The translations under genes and the position numbers were made by a program. The notes beneath the pieces were generated by a model. It ran no database searches, had not been told where the DNA came from, and worked only from the letters and a program-made list of their open reading frames with translations. DNA of 19,299 nucleotides from contig JAOXYB010015966.1 in assembly GCA_028565635.1 (NCBI GenBank), positions 1 through 19,299 on the forward strand. Direction: 5' to 3'. This DNA is from Phoronis ovalis (taxonomy: Eukaryota > Phoronida > Phoronidae). Within the stretch, counting starts at the first letter, position 1. Each line of letters opens with the position of its first letter. This document shows, in pieces, positions 1 to 10,187 of this stretch.

Positions 1-258
1 ACCACCGGCAATTTTGAATTGATTCTGAACACAACCACCCACAATTTTTTATTTCAACTGCCGTCCCCCCCCCTCCCACACGTATTTTACTGGAACAGCC
101 CTAATGGGATAGCTTTGAGAAGACTCTATTCCATAACGTATCAAGTGAAGTTTGCTGGACTATGTTTTCCCAGACAAAGTGTAAAAAAGAAATATTTATT
201 TTTGTTTTATTTTGGTAGTTTGTAACAATTCTAGAAACTAATACCATTTTTTTTTCAG
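1..258 (+). other. NLE1 intron, 3' part (phase 1)
   Basis: This is the 3' end of an intron whose donor is outside the window. It ends in a T-rich tract and CAG at 256-258. The following exon starts with GT of a split Gly codon, so the intron is phase 1. The run of nine C at 64-72 and the open frame at 19-225 have no recognisable coding content, and I see no NLE1 N-terminal sequence here. Confidence 0.8.
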
Positions 259-335
259 GTCACAAACATTGGGTTTTATGTATTGCATGGTCTCCCGATG
301 GAAATAAATTAGCATCAGGATGTAAGAGTAGTCAA
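259..335 (+). CDS. NLE1: NLE1 exon a: WD blade 2, first half
   Basis: Acceptor CAG at 256-258 and donor GTAAGT at 336. After the split Gly it encodes 25 residues, with HKHWVLCIAWSPDGNKLASG followed by CKSSQ. This is the GH start and the A/B strands of a WD40 blade. The exon ends in phase 0. Confidence 0.95.
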
Positions 336-3300
336 GTAAGTAAATAAATGTGTGGTTCTAGATTATAAAGATTGTTCATATTTAGCAGTTACATTGTTTT
401 GTTAGTATAAACAGGGAATATACAAAATTATACAACTACAGTGAAAGTTGTATTTATTTTGAGGTTTGTTAATTTATGGTAGGTTAATGCTTTTCAGAAC
501 TCTACCTAAAACATTTACATACATTTGCTTATTTATAAGTGCTTAGCAACAACTAGGAATATAACAAATCTAATCTATTGCATTTCAGACTGCATTTAGA
601 CCATAGTCATTATTCATGTACATTTTCTGCTCATTATTTTGACTGTCAGATGATACAACATGTACACTGAATTTACGTGTTTTTAGGCACATCCATGAGA
701 CATCCATAAGGTAGAAATTAGTATATTTTTTATTTGCCATCTTCAAATTTCGTTTCAGATTTGTATATGGGACCCGGCAACAGGCAACCAGATAGGAAAA
801 ACTTTGGTAGGTCATAAGCAATGGATCACATGGTTATGTTGGAAACCGCTACATCTGTAAGTATACAGGTCATAATGTTATCCTTAGTCAGCAGAGCAAA
901 ACCAGCTGGAGAAATGACATGATAGTTATAATATAGTGTCACTGGTGACTCTCAGTCAAGTTACCATACATCACAGACTCAAAACATTTTTTACCTTACG
1001 AGCATCCCTAACAAAGTAAAATGAGCTCCTCCCGTAGCATAATAACTTTCTTTAGAATGGTCATATTTTTAGTCAACTCAAACATTTGTCTAAATGCTGA
1101 CTTATTTTTTCAGCGACCCTGAATGTAGATTTTTAGCCAGTTCATCAAAAGTAAGTAGATTTATTGTAATTGTTTACCATTTGGTTAGCTATATTTTGGA
1201 ACATTTCTTAAATTTTATAACATTGGTTATAGAGAATTAAAGGTAAAATTATAGAAAAACTGTTAATTTCTCTTGCTACATTTACTACAGAATATGTTGT
1301 GAACTGAAATAAGAACGAGCTTTTTGTAAACAATTACATTAGTATATGCTACTTATTAATGTGAAATTTGATTAGTATTCCTAGGATAATAACTCTGGAG
1401 GCTTACTTCTCTAACTTTTGGGTAGGAGTGTACCTCTGAGGATCAAATTTTTTAACCAACTGTAAACCTAAAATTGTACATATGTATACCCAAAATCCAA
1501 ATCTACCATAAATTATGTATTTTGTGTGACTGTTATTCATTTTATGAGATATGCATTTTTAAATGCATTGTGTTCCTCTCGGGAGAACTCTTGTCTATGC
1601 CTCGAAAATCTAACCCGAAGTCTCCCCCCAAAAATGAATCTATTCTCTAGGGAAACCCACACCAGCAACACAGACAACATACACTGAAAATTATCTATTT
1701 CTTGCAGTCATCATATGTGATCAACAGGATTGTATTTTCTACTTGGAGGTGCTATATAATAGTTCTCAGTTTCTGACAATACCTATATCACATGTGTAAT
1801 TACTTTTTCAGGATGCCACCATCAGGATATGGGACACAGTGTTACAACAGTGTAAAATAATTCTCTCCAGCCATCTTCAGTCAGTGACTTGTGTTAAATG
1901 GGGAGGAACAAATCTCATATACACATCATCACAAGATAGAACAATCAAAGTATGGAGAGCTGAAGATGTAAGTACAGAACAATTCTTACTTTAAGTATTA
2001 TTGTGCAAATTGCAGTTTGCTTGCAACTCATTATTAATTCTGATTTCAGTAGCTGAGAATAGAATAACAATATTTTATAAACAGCCCCATGGTCATTGCT
2101 TTGGTACTCTATTCAAGCTGAAGGTTTACTGCTTTTATTTAAGGGAGTACTTTGTAGAACATTACAAGGTCATGGTCACTGGGTGAACACAATGGCACTG
2201 AGCACAGACTATGCAATAAGAACGGGTGCATACGATCCAGCAAAAGCAAGCATTGTGCCAAAAGCAACTACCATGTCCACAGAAGAACTAGCAAAGAAAG
2301 CTCAAGAAATTTATGATGCAGCTAAGGTGAATAGTGAGACATATTCTAATGGCACTAGTTGTGCAATTATTGACAACAGATTTGTTTAATAGCAAAAGCT
2401 ATTCGATGTTTGTGACTTTATAGTCTTTAGCACTATTTTCAAAATTTTCAGCGAAGAACTGAGATTTACATGACATGGCCAGTTCAAAGCATTAAGTTAA
2501 CCTCAGATGTCCTCAAAATACTCCAGATTGATCTGCATGGAAATGAAATCAATAAAGTTGTTATGTTCTTCCTCCCTTATCTATTCACAAAGTTCTTTTA
2601 ATACTGTTAATTCTTATAAATTTATATACATCCACAGTCACTCTTGAGTAATAAAATTTACATTTTTCAAAAATATAAACCCTTCAAACGTTAAAAATAA
2701 TTTTTAATTTCTCTTTCTAGACCGGTGGTCCAGAGAGATTGGTGTCAGGCTCTGATGACTTCACATTGTTTTTGTGGCAACCAGAGGATGACAAAAAGCC
2801 AATAGCTCGTATGACTGGCCATCAACAACTTATAAATGAGGTCCTATTTTCTCCGGATACCAGAGTTATTGCAAGTGCATCATTTGATAAATCTGTGAAA
2901 ATTTGGGATGGAAAAACTGGAAAGTAGGTTGAAAGAAATTGTGTTTTTGATTTGTTTAGTGAGCAATTAGGTTGCCTTTAGGGAGTGTTTCTTGTGCCTG
3001 CATTCTATGGTCACATGAAGAAAGCATTTATTTATTGTGCCAGTAGCTGATATTGCTTTCTGTGCATGATTTCTAATTCCAGTACATTAACTGCAAGAAT
3101 ACAGTAATGTTTATACATTCCTCGTAATGTGTCAAAACCAATACATGTACTTGCAGGTATAACTAATTATTCAAAATCATTCTCTTTATTTTCAGGTATT
3201 TAGCATCATTACGTGGACATGTTCAGCGAGTCTATCAGATAGCTTGGTCGGCAGATAGTCGTCTACTTTGCAGTGGAAGTGCCGACTCAACCCTTAAGGT

Positions 3301-6300
3301 TTGGGATATAAAGACAAAGAAACTTTTGCATGACTTACCAGGTCATGCTGATGAGGTTTATGCTGTAGACTGGAGTCCAGATGGCCAAAGAGTGGCTAGT
3401 GGAGGCAAAGATAAAGTGCTGAAGATGTGAGTTATTATAATAAAGGTCTAGTTAAAGCATTCACATGTACGATTTAGTTTCCTTGTGTGACACTTGTCTT
3501 AATGGCTTATTAATTAGCTAACCAGAAGAGTTGCTTATGTCATTTGTTACATGCAATGTATAGGGTACATTATAAAAAAACAGAGTAACCATTGATTTAC
3601 TGTCACAGATTTTTGACTAGTTATCATGCCCTTGGGTTAATTAGTTATGACTTTTATTATTCTTATAACTGTCATCTCCTGCAACTTTAAGACAAAACTC
3701 AGAGGCAGATCCAGGATTATATGAAGGGGAGATCTTTTAAATTATACACTTTGGTTGAGCACACTTTAGAATGGGTTACAGATAGTGAAGAAATGTGGGG
3801 TTAATCAATGCATCATACAAAACAGCATGGTAACACTGTGCCCACTTTTGCCGAGAATGCCAAAAAAATTATTTCTGAATTTCAGTAATGGAGTTCACAG
3901 CTTTGTGAAAATTCAGTGTTCATCTTTCACTCCTTAAAATATTTAATTTTGAAAATCATTCACAATGCTAAATGTATTCTATTTGTAGAAATCATTTTGT
4001 TTTAATTGAGTTTATGCCGTAAATAATACTGAACTATGTTGTTTTGTTTGATGGCATGTATTTGTCACCTGATTTAATACCTACATACAGTGTCTTAAAT
4101 GTCATTTGTAACTAATTATATTTAAGTCCCCCGCATCTGAAGTCATCTCATTGCACAAAGCTGACCTTATCTATATTTCAACAATCTGCCACAATAATAT
4201 GAATATAATAACAATTTTTAACATTGTTTCTTAATTTTGCGCTAGAGTTATTAGGCAATGAGTGGGATGGAGTTTGTAGAATGCTAGTTTTTAGATGAAT
4301 ATTTTATGATCTTGTATTTAATACATGGAATTATTCCCTGTGTTTTGTACACTTCAAAAGGAAATGAACTTGGCACAATTGATAGCTGATGTTAAAATAT
4401 CATACCTGGCATTCCACAGAAATTTTCAAAAAGAACTTTCAGGATTTCTGATTATGGTCTTTTCTCGACAGATACCTGTATTGATCATTTCCATTCTTGT
4501 TATCATTTTATCTTTAAAACAGATAAAAGTTTTCTTTACTAGCTAAAACATATCAAAGGACTGTAATAAAAGTGCACGAGTAAATGATTTTCTGTTTGAT
4601 GCATATTTTATGTATCACTATAAGTCCTCCCTAAATTCACAATTCAAGTGTATAATTTAGGTTAAATGTGTCCACAAAACTGGCAAAATGCCAATATACC
4701 AATGAACACAGTAAAATAATGAAGTCGCAACTGAAACACTACAAGTTATGAAAGTATCAATTATTCATATACTTTTTGTCTCTGATATAATATTTTCCAT
4801 TATCATGTTAATTGTTCTCTTGTCATGTTTGTTATGTACCCTTTGATATACACACAGGTATTCAATAATTCATCACTCTTCACTCAATTAACTGTTGTTG
4901 CTCAAAATTTCTGTGTCGGGCTAGTCAGTTAGAAAAAATCGGCCAACATCGCATTTCTCAAACTCAATTGGTTTATGTATCTGTAGGATGGCTAATATAA
5001 TACTCTTTTGTGGTTAAAAGATTTTACTGTAGCTGCCACACGTATTATGAATTTGTATGTCATTATTTTTTAACTTATTTCATAATTTTGAGACGAATAT
5101 CACGCGTGTATATACATAGCACAGAAATTTTGAAAAGTTAGAGGTTAACTTTACATGATCTCTTATCTGATTGGTTTTGTCAGATGTACAGGTTTTAGCT
5201 TTGAAAGCATAAATTCCTTTTAGCTAAATTTATGCAGCTAATGCTTTAGAAAATTGCCTGATGAATGAGTATGTTAAAAATTCAGTAAATGCTTTACTGG
5301 TTGTTTTCTGAAATATATTGACTAAAAATGACTAAGAAAAACGAAATTTCTTGCTAAATCTTAGGCTTCAATGTAAGCACTTACTGTTGTAAGCATTGTT
5401 TCCGACACTAAAAACATATTGATGCAGCACAAAGATGACATATTCGTGTAAAACTTAAACTAATAAAAGAAAAACACATTGAAATTACAACTATATGGTA
5501 AAATTTATGTATATTTCTTTAAACATGTGAATATTATATAAAAAAAATTAAGATCTAGAAAAATATATTAGTATATTAAAGTACTTATTAGGTAGTATGA
5601 ATAGTAATAATAGTGAGCTTAAGATTCTTAAATATGAGCTACAAGTAAAGTGGTACATTTGGCTCGACAGTTAACGTGAGAAGTAAAAGAAATGGAACCG
5701 TTATCCATATTTATATGCACATTTACACAAAAGAAATCAAGTGCTTTGCGTTTTACTTCACTTCTATCTTAACCTCTCTAATATGAGTTGCACTCATGCA
5801 TTATTGTGATTTGATATCATTCATATCCGTTTGTCCAAACAGCCACTTGTGCATCAAATCACAATGAAGCTCACATTATTGTTATATTGACTCATTAGCT
5901 AATTTTGGGGATTGCCTTTTAGATGAACTGACTTCATAACGGATCTTATTCAAATAAATATCATCATATTGTCTATCTGTTTCCTTTCTTTTGGTATATT
6001 AATAACCCAGTAATTAGGTGTTTCTTTATTTGATTGGTAATAGATTTTAATTGTTTTTAGTAATTGATGGATAGGTTTTCTTATTTTCTGTACAATTATA
6101 TAAATAGTATTACTGTACAACATCGCCAATGTTATTTTAATATTATAATATTTCAATATTTAATTATATTATTTCAAGAAATATTAACAATTAATTAATA
6201 GACATGCATATTTTAATGATTGCATTTTTTCTGTGTAGAGAGTGCATTATTAGAAGGGATGTAATAAAATAGAGTTGGGTTTGCTTGTACAAGACATAGC

Positions 6301-6587
6301 ATGGGTTAAAATATTATTATTTGACTACATTTTCAAAAAGAACAGTTTGATAGTAAGATCCCAATGTTTCAAAAATTGTAAATTGAGACATTCTGTTTTT
6401 CATTTTTAATAAAGTAAACTTTTAGCCACAGTAAACTGTTGCTTTACAAAAGTTGTGATAAGTATTCTGAATTATAGAATCATTAAATAATGTACTCAGA
6501 ACTAATTATAGTATTGTTTTAATAGCTTTGATGTTTATTGTGTATTGATTTAATAAGCTGATTTTCTTTTGTAGCTGGCGACGATGA
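259..6587 (+). CDS. NLE1: Notchless homolog NLE1/Rsa4, WD40 60S ribosome-assembly factor (5'-partial, 8 exons)
   Basis: The joined exons 259-335, 759-856, 1114-1150, 1812-1967, 2144-2326, 2721-2923, 3196-3426 and 6575-6587 give 998 nt: 332 codons including the stop, plus two bases of a split Gly codon. All introns are GT-AG and the frame holds throughout. The product reads as WD blades 2 to 8 of Notchless, with the family signatures GHGHWVNT, PERLVSGSDDFTLFLW, SFDKSVKIWDGKTGKYLASL, LPGHADEVYAVDWSPDGQ and C-terminal IWRR. In the family, an N-terminal ubiquitin-like domain binds the MIDAS domain of the AAA+ ATPase Mdn1/Rea1, which strips Rsa4 from pre-60S particles in the nucleolus and nucleus; the animal protein was also named as a Notch-signalling modulator. 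Vertebrate NLE1 is about 485 residues, so roughly 150 N-terminal residues (UBL domain and blade 1) lie left of the window. No disabling change is seen. Identity is from remembered family sequence, not a search. Confidence 0.96.
759..856 (+). CDS. NLE1: NLE1 exon b: end of WD blade 2, start of blade 3
   Basis: Acceptor TTTCAG at 753-758 and donor GTAAGT at 857. It starts with ICIWDPATG, the WD strand that completes blade 2, then enters blade 3 with VGHKQWITWLCWKPLH. The intron before it is 423 bp (336-758). The exon ends after two bases of a Leu codon (phase 2). Confidence 0.95.
1114..1150 (+). CDS. NLE1: NLE1 exon c: 37-nt exon in blade 3
   Basis: A very short exon with acceptor TTTTTTCAG ending at 1113 and donor GTAAGT at 1151. 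It completes the split Leu and adds DPECRFLASSSK, matching the family motif P-ECR-LASSSKD in the expected place. Without it the flanking exons do not join in frame. Introns on either side are 257 bp (857-1113) and 661 bp (1151-1811). Confidence 0.94.
1812..1967 (+). CDS. NLE1: NLE1 exon d: end of blade 3 and blade 4
   Basis: Acceptor TTTTTCAG ending at 1811 and donor GTAAGT at 1968. It encodes 52 whole codons starting DATIRIWDTVLQQC, then SSHLQSVTCVKWGG and SQDRTIKVWRAED. These are the terminal WD motif of blade 3 and most of blade 4. Phase 0 at both ends. Confidence 0.95.
2144..2326 (+). CDS. NLE1: NLE1 exon e: end of blade 4 and blade 5 with its insert
   Basis: Acceptor TATTTAAG ending at 2143 (purines close to the AG, weaker than the others) and donor AAG|GTGAAT at 2327. 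It encodes 61 codons: GVLCRTLQGHGHWVNTMALS, then TDYAIRTGAYDPAKAS, then a charged insert ending in YDAAK. The R-TGA-(F/Y)-(E/D)PA motif and the variable helical insert within blade 5 are characteristic of Notchless. The open frame continues upstream to 2096 and downstream to 2389, but the family alignment and the phase-0 junctions place the exon limits here. Confidence 0.93.
2721..2923 (+). CDS. NLE1: NLE1 exon f: end of blade 5 and blade 6
   Basis: Acceptor CTTTCTAG ending at 2720 and donor AA|GTAGGT at 2924. It encodes TGGPERLVSGSDDFTLFLW, a very conserved Notchless stretch, then MTGHQQLINEVLFSPDTR and SASFDKSVKIWDGKTG of blade 6. The exon ends with two bases of a Lys codon (phase 2). Flanking introns are 394 bp (2327-2720) and 272 bp (2924-3195). 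Confidence 0.96.
3196..3426 (+). CDS. NLE1: NLE1 exon g: blades 7 and 8
   Basis: Acceptor TTTTCAG ending at 3195 and donor AT|GTGAGT at 3427. It encodes KYLASLRGHVQRVYQIAWSA, ADSTLKVWDIKTKK, DLPGHADEVYAVDWSPDG and ASGGKDKVLK. These complete blade 7 and nearly all of blade 8. It stops after two bases of the Ile codon of the conserved terminal IWRR. If the donor is not used, the frame reads ATG TGA at 3425-3430 and ends three residues early. Confidence 0.96.
3427..6574 (+). other. NLE1 last intron, 3148 bp (phase 2)
   Basis: Donor GTGAGT at 3427 and acceptor TTTTCTTTTGTAG ending at 6574. It is by far the largest intron seen here; the other complete ones are 176-661 bp. It is AT-rich and I find no nested coding exon. 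Small open frames at 4325-4546 (+) and 5950-6156 (-) look like chance. An AATAAA lies at 3439-3444 just inside the 5' end. A stretch near 3707 resembles one end of a hAT-type repeat. Confidence 0.85.
6575..6587 (+). CDS. NLE1: NLE1 exon h: terminal coding mini-segment (…I-W-R-R-stop)
   Basis: Only 13 coding bases follow the acceptor GTAG at 6571-6574. They supply the third base of Ile, then TGG CGA CGA TGA. This restores the invariant Notchless C-terminus IWRR exactly in phase with exon g, which is why I accept such a distant and short coding segment. The rest of this exon is 3'UTR. Confidence 0.92.
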
Positions 6588-6644
6588 TCTGATTGTGTAA
6601 TGGTGGTGAATGGTACCAAATATGAACTTTCCATACTATCCTGT

Positions 6645-6672
6645 AATAATAATAATAATTATTATTATTATT
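6645..6672. repeat. Perfect 28-bp (AAT)n/(ATT)n palindrome
   Basis: 14 bases of AAT repeat (6645-6658) are followed directly by their exact reverse complement (6659-6672). In the NLE1 transcript this could fold as a loopless or near-loopless AU hairpin in the 3'UTR. Such repeats are also length-unstable. Confidence 0.9.
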
Positions 6673-6760
6673 CTGACAAATTCTGTTGGGACTATCATGA
6701 TCAAGTGTGTACATGGCTGACTGTCCAGTATAAAACTGTTCTCACAAAATTGATATAAGC

Positions 6761-6766
6761 AATAAA
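6761..6766 (+). terminator. Likely NLE1 poly(A) signal AATAAA
   Basis: First AATAAA after the NLE1 stop codon, 174 nt downstream. A TGTTTG stretch and a TG-containing tract follow. AATAAA is frequent by chance in DNA this AT-rich, so the site is plausible rather than proven. Confidence 0.55.
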
Positions 6767-6787
6767 ATGTTTGAAGATCTGTCAGAG

Positions 6788-7491
6788 ACAGATCCAATTC
6801 GCCTAAATGTGGGATCAATTTTGGCCGCTTTTTTAATGCGCTTATGAACTTAATACTTGAAACTGGAGAAATGTGTGGATCTTCTAAACAACCTAGGATA
6901 CACATTTTTAATTGGCTACTGATTGAGCATAATGTAAAGGTGACTTAGGTTCTATTGTTCTCTAATGACAACAAGAATTTTCATTGGCCTTATACTACTT
7001 ATTTATTAGGACAAACGAACCTATGCTACAAAAAAAAATTCAATGTTCTAAAGTTTAGTCTACCCCTGAATAGTAAATTTAAGGCTTAATAGGCACGGCA
7101 CCAATTTTCATTGTCATCTTATACCTTCGTGTGCCGGCAACCTCTGCTTGAGGTGTGAGGGACTGACTGTCAAGTAAGGGAGAAATCTTATATCCTCATG
7201 TCAGTTTACAGACATTTCATTAGATCTTACAAATAAATCAAAGGGAGGCGTTCAATGTTTCAATTAACCTGCAAGGTTGTAACTATTTTTATATGATGTG
7301 CAGTCATGTGTAATGAGTATCAATGTGTGAACTAAGTGCGTAAACAGGAAGAGGAAATCCAATATTAAATTATATGCATGTCAGCACTGGAATGCTTAGT
7401 TTATTACCTGCAGACGTCACTGTTACTATCTACATATCTATTTATCGAATGATTTGTACAAGTCAGGGAATCCTTTATAACTATCAGCTGG
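6788..7491. other. Intergenic, nothing identified
   Basis: AT-rich sequence downstream of NLE1 with short A and T runs. I see no coding exon, RNA gene or clear repeat. Confidence 0.6.
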
Positions 7492-8093
7492 ATCATGCTA
7501 ATTAAAGCTAAGCTAGACCATCGTTACTGTTTAAATAAAAATTTGTAAAAAATCTGCATTACACTTTTTTTTATATAAAATAAATGTTTTCTTGAAATTT
7601 TACCATTTATACTATGTCACGGTGGCATTTTTAGACTGATGTGTGCAATGCATGAAATTTAATTAAAATTTTGTGACACTTCATAAAAATCGTAAGGTAT
7701 ATCCTACTGGAAAATCCAGCAGATCTAAATTGGAGCTCCCATTATTTGTGACCAAATAGTCAATAACATGACTAATCTTTGAATTATTAATTAATGTTTA
7801 AAAGAGGTATTTTTTTATTTGCTAAAAAGCTAAATTAATTATGTAACCACAATTTTGGTGCATCTATCTAGAGCAAGATTCTGTGAAAGTGAATTTTTAT
7901 TTTGTCATTGTTCGGTTTAATTCAAAGTATTAACTCGGATGTATCTAGTAATAGTAAGTTTATTGGTACTGCACTGAACAAGAGCTCTTTGACCACTACC
8001 TAACAGCTAAATTGCCGTTTGAGTAAGCAATGCACTTAATTCTTGTTGGTGCTGTCTGGATTGCTAATGGTTTTTTTTGTATTGCGAAATATC
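7492..8093 (+). repeat. Short copy of a tandem ~2-kb repeat (internal deletion)
   Basis: Positions 7492-7852 match 8132-8529, and 7854-8093 match 9880-10133, in the same order and orientation. The intervening 1.35 kb of the longer copy is missing here. By eye the matching parts differ by scattered substitutions and small indels. The left ~50-bp inverted-repeat arm is kept (from 7494) but its partner arm is lost. A run of 12 G follows at 8097-8108. No coding capacity. Confidence 0.88.
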
Positions 8094-8131
8094 AGCGGGG
8101 GGGGGGGGCTCTCTCAAGTTAAAGATGGGTA

Positions 8132-10133
8132 ATCATGCTAATTAAGGCTAAGATAGACCGTCGTTACCGTTTAAATAAAAATTTGTAAAAAATCTGCATT
8201 ACACTTTTTTTTTACATAAAATAAATGTTTTCTTGAAACTTTACCATTTATACTATGTCACGGTGGCATTTTTAGACTGATGTGTGCAATGCATGAAATT
8301 TAATTAACATTTTGTGACACTTCATAAACATCGTAAGGTATATCCTACTGGAAAATCCAGCAGATCTAAATTGGAGCTAACTACATGTTTAAGAAGTAAA
8401 AGATACTCCCATTATTTGTGACCAAATAGTAAATAACATGAATAATCTTTGAATTATTAATTAATGCTTAAAAGAGGTATTTTTTCATTTGCTAAAAAAG
8501 CTAAATTAATTATAAATATAACCAAAATTGCTGAAACAATTTAAAAATGGTCCATAACAAATTATGGGAGTATCGTTTACTTGCTAAAAATATAGTAAGC
8601 ACGAATTTTGAGTTTTCCTGTATGATGCACCTAATGATGGTTGTAGGGTGTCATTAAATGCTATGTAATTAAACTTCATACATTTCACACAATAGTTTGA
8701 AAATACCAAAAGGACATAGCTTGAATGTTAAAGTTTCAGAAAACGTCCATTTTGAATGAAAAAAATGTAATGATGATTTTCCATGAATTTTTATTTAAAC
8801 AGTGACGAGGGTCTAGCTTAGCCTTAATAAAGATGTGTGAAAAGGCGAAGAATATACGTTTAGGGCAGAAAAAAAGCAATTTTGACCAAAAAGACTATAG
8901 TTTTAGCCTTGGTCTTTCTTAGAGTCTGTTTTTATCAAACACAGGCATTCCCCCTTACCTTTTGAACCGTCTTCGAATTATAGCTTGCTGACATTTGGAA
9001 GACAGAAAGAAAACGTACGAAATCGATAGGCTTGCTGACTAATAGCAACAACCCTAATTATACAAAAGGGATTTCACTTGAGGGAAAGGATTTTACTACC
9101 AAAAAGTAGAATTTTCTGCCCTATCCAAAACTAAAACTGTCACTGCAAAAGCAAAACCAGTAATGACGCATTTACAGAGAATGAAATACGTGTTTTCAAG
9201 CCAAACTTTGTTCAATCAATCCTATAATTGTTCAACTTTGTAAAAGTGCACACTTATACATGACTGGTTGCCTTTGTGTTCAGTTATCCCCATATTTGGG
9301 AATTTTTTTTAAACAGTTCCACGGACCCCCTACATAATTTAAGTAGCTTTCCAGTCTTCCACTAAAGGCTATCCTCGTAAATTTAACATAGAACCACCAT
9401 TGGTATTTGTTTCGATTTTAATTTTGCTCACAAATTAGCTAAGAATTTCTATGCATGGTCATGACTACACAATCTGTTGTCGTATTCAAAACATTTCCAA
9501 ACTTTTTATTCCTGTCTCTGTTTCGCACCATACAGAAGCAACAAATAAATACTAAGTAAATGGTATATTTGCCAAGAAATATTTCGTTTTCTCCAACAAA
9601 CCAATTAATTTAATCAACATCTCATCTATGGTGTTTTTTTGGTGTTTTATAAATAATGTTTACATAACTTTTGGCTGGACAATGATTTTATTTTTTTTCT
9701 GTAACATCCGATAAAAAAGCTAATAATTTCTCTACGAATATTAGATAGGAAGAAATAAAATTGAAGAAAGTCTTGAAAGATTATCTGCATATTCAACGTC
9801 TGATAGGATTTTTATTGGTACTAAGGACGCGGCGCGATATTTTTATTTTTCTCATTTTACCTTTGTGTGACTGAAAGACTTTGGTGCATCTATCTAGAGC
9901 AAAATCCAAGATTCTGTGAAAGCGGTTTTTTATTTTTTGATGGTTCGGTTTAATTCAAAGTATTAACTCGGATGTATCTAGTAATAGTAAGTTTATTGGT
10001 ACTGCACTGAACAAGAGCTCTTTGACCACTAGCTAACAGCTAAATTGCCGTTTGAGTAATTATAAGCAACGCACTTAATTCTTGTTGGTGCTGTGTGGAT
10101 TGCTAATGTTGTTTTTTTGTATTGCGAAGTATC
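8132..10133 (+). repeat. Full-length copy of the tandem repeat
   Basis: It starts 38 bp after the end of the short copy and shares both ends with it. It differs by about 29 bp of extra sequence after the shared GGAGCT (about 8377-8405) and by the central part 8530-9879, found only here. No ORF, reverse transcriptase or transposase motif can be read in it. It may be a non-autonomous transposon plus flanking DNA duplicated in tandem, or a satellite-like unit. Family unknown. Confidence 0.85.
8134..8835. mobile_element. MITE-like 702-bp unit with ~50-bp inverted repeats
   Basis: Arm 8134-8183 and the reverse complement of arm 8786-8835 match at 43 of 50 positions, including the shared core GTTTAAATAAAAATT. 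The interior is AT-rich and non-coding, as in miniature inverted-repeat transposable elements. I could not find a convincing target-site duplication, so the true ends and superfamily are uncertain. An unrelated-looking 12-bp inverted pair (TAGGGCAGAAAA, 8861-8872 and 9112-9123) lies just to the right. Confidence 0.6.
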
Positions 10134-10187
10134 GCCCTCAAACAGAATCATTTATAAGGCCTAAGGGCTATAAGGGGGTTTTCGCAA

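Larger units (their letters stand above)
6588..6787 (+). other. NLE1: NLE1 3'UTR
   Basis: It runs from the stop codon to an estimated cleavage site 15-25 nt after the AATAAA at 6761. It contains the (AAT)n/(ATT)n palindrome. The minus-strand open frame at 6636-6905 is produced partly by this repeat (poly-Ile) and is not a gene. The 3' limit is an estimate. Confidence 0.6.

Noticed and set aside
19-225. 68-codon ORF as an upstream NLE1 exon
   Set aside because: No similarity to the Notchless N-terminus, and it lies directly before the acceptor of exon 259-335 as intron sequence.
2096-2389. A 97-codon ORF as a separate gene
   Set aside because: It is NLE1 exon 2144-2326 read through into the introns on both sides.
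3428-3430. TGA as the true NLE1 stop codon
   Set aside because: The bases before it form a GTGAGT donor, and the exon at 6575 restores the conserved IWRR end in phase. Kept only as a possible isoform.
5257-5310. Box C/D snoRNA in the last NLE1 intron (TGATGA … CTGA)
   Set aside because: The C box has C where a purine is expected, and I see no terminal stem pairing around the boxes.
6636-6905. Minus-strand 89-codon ORF
   Set aside because: It overlaps the NLE1 3'UTR and its C-terminus is poly-Ile from the ATT repeat; no domain is visible.
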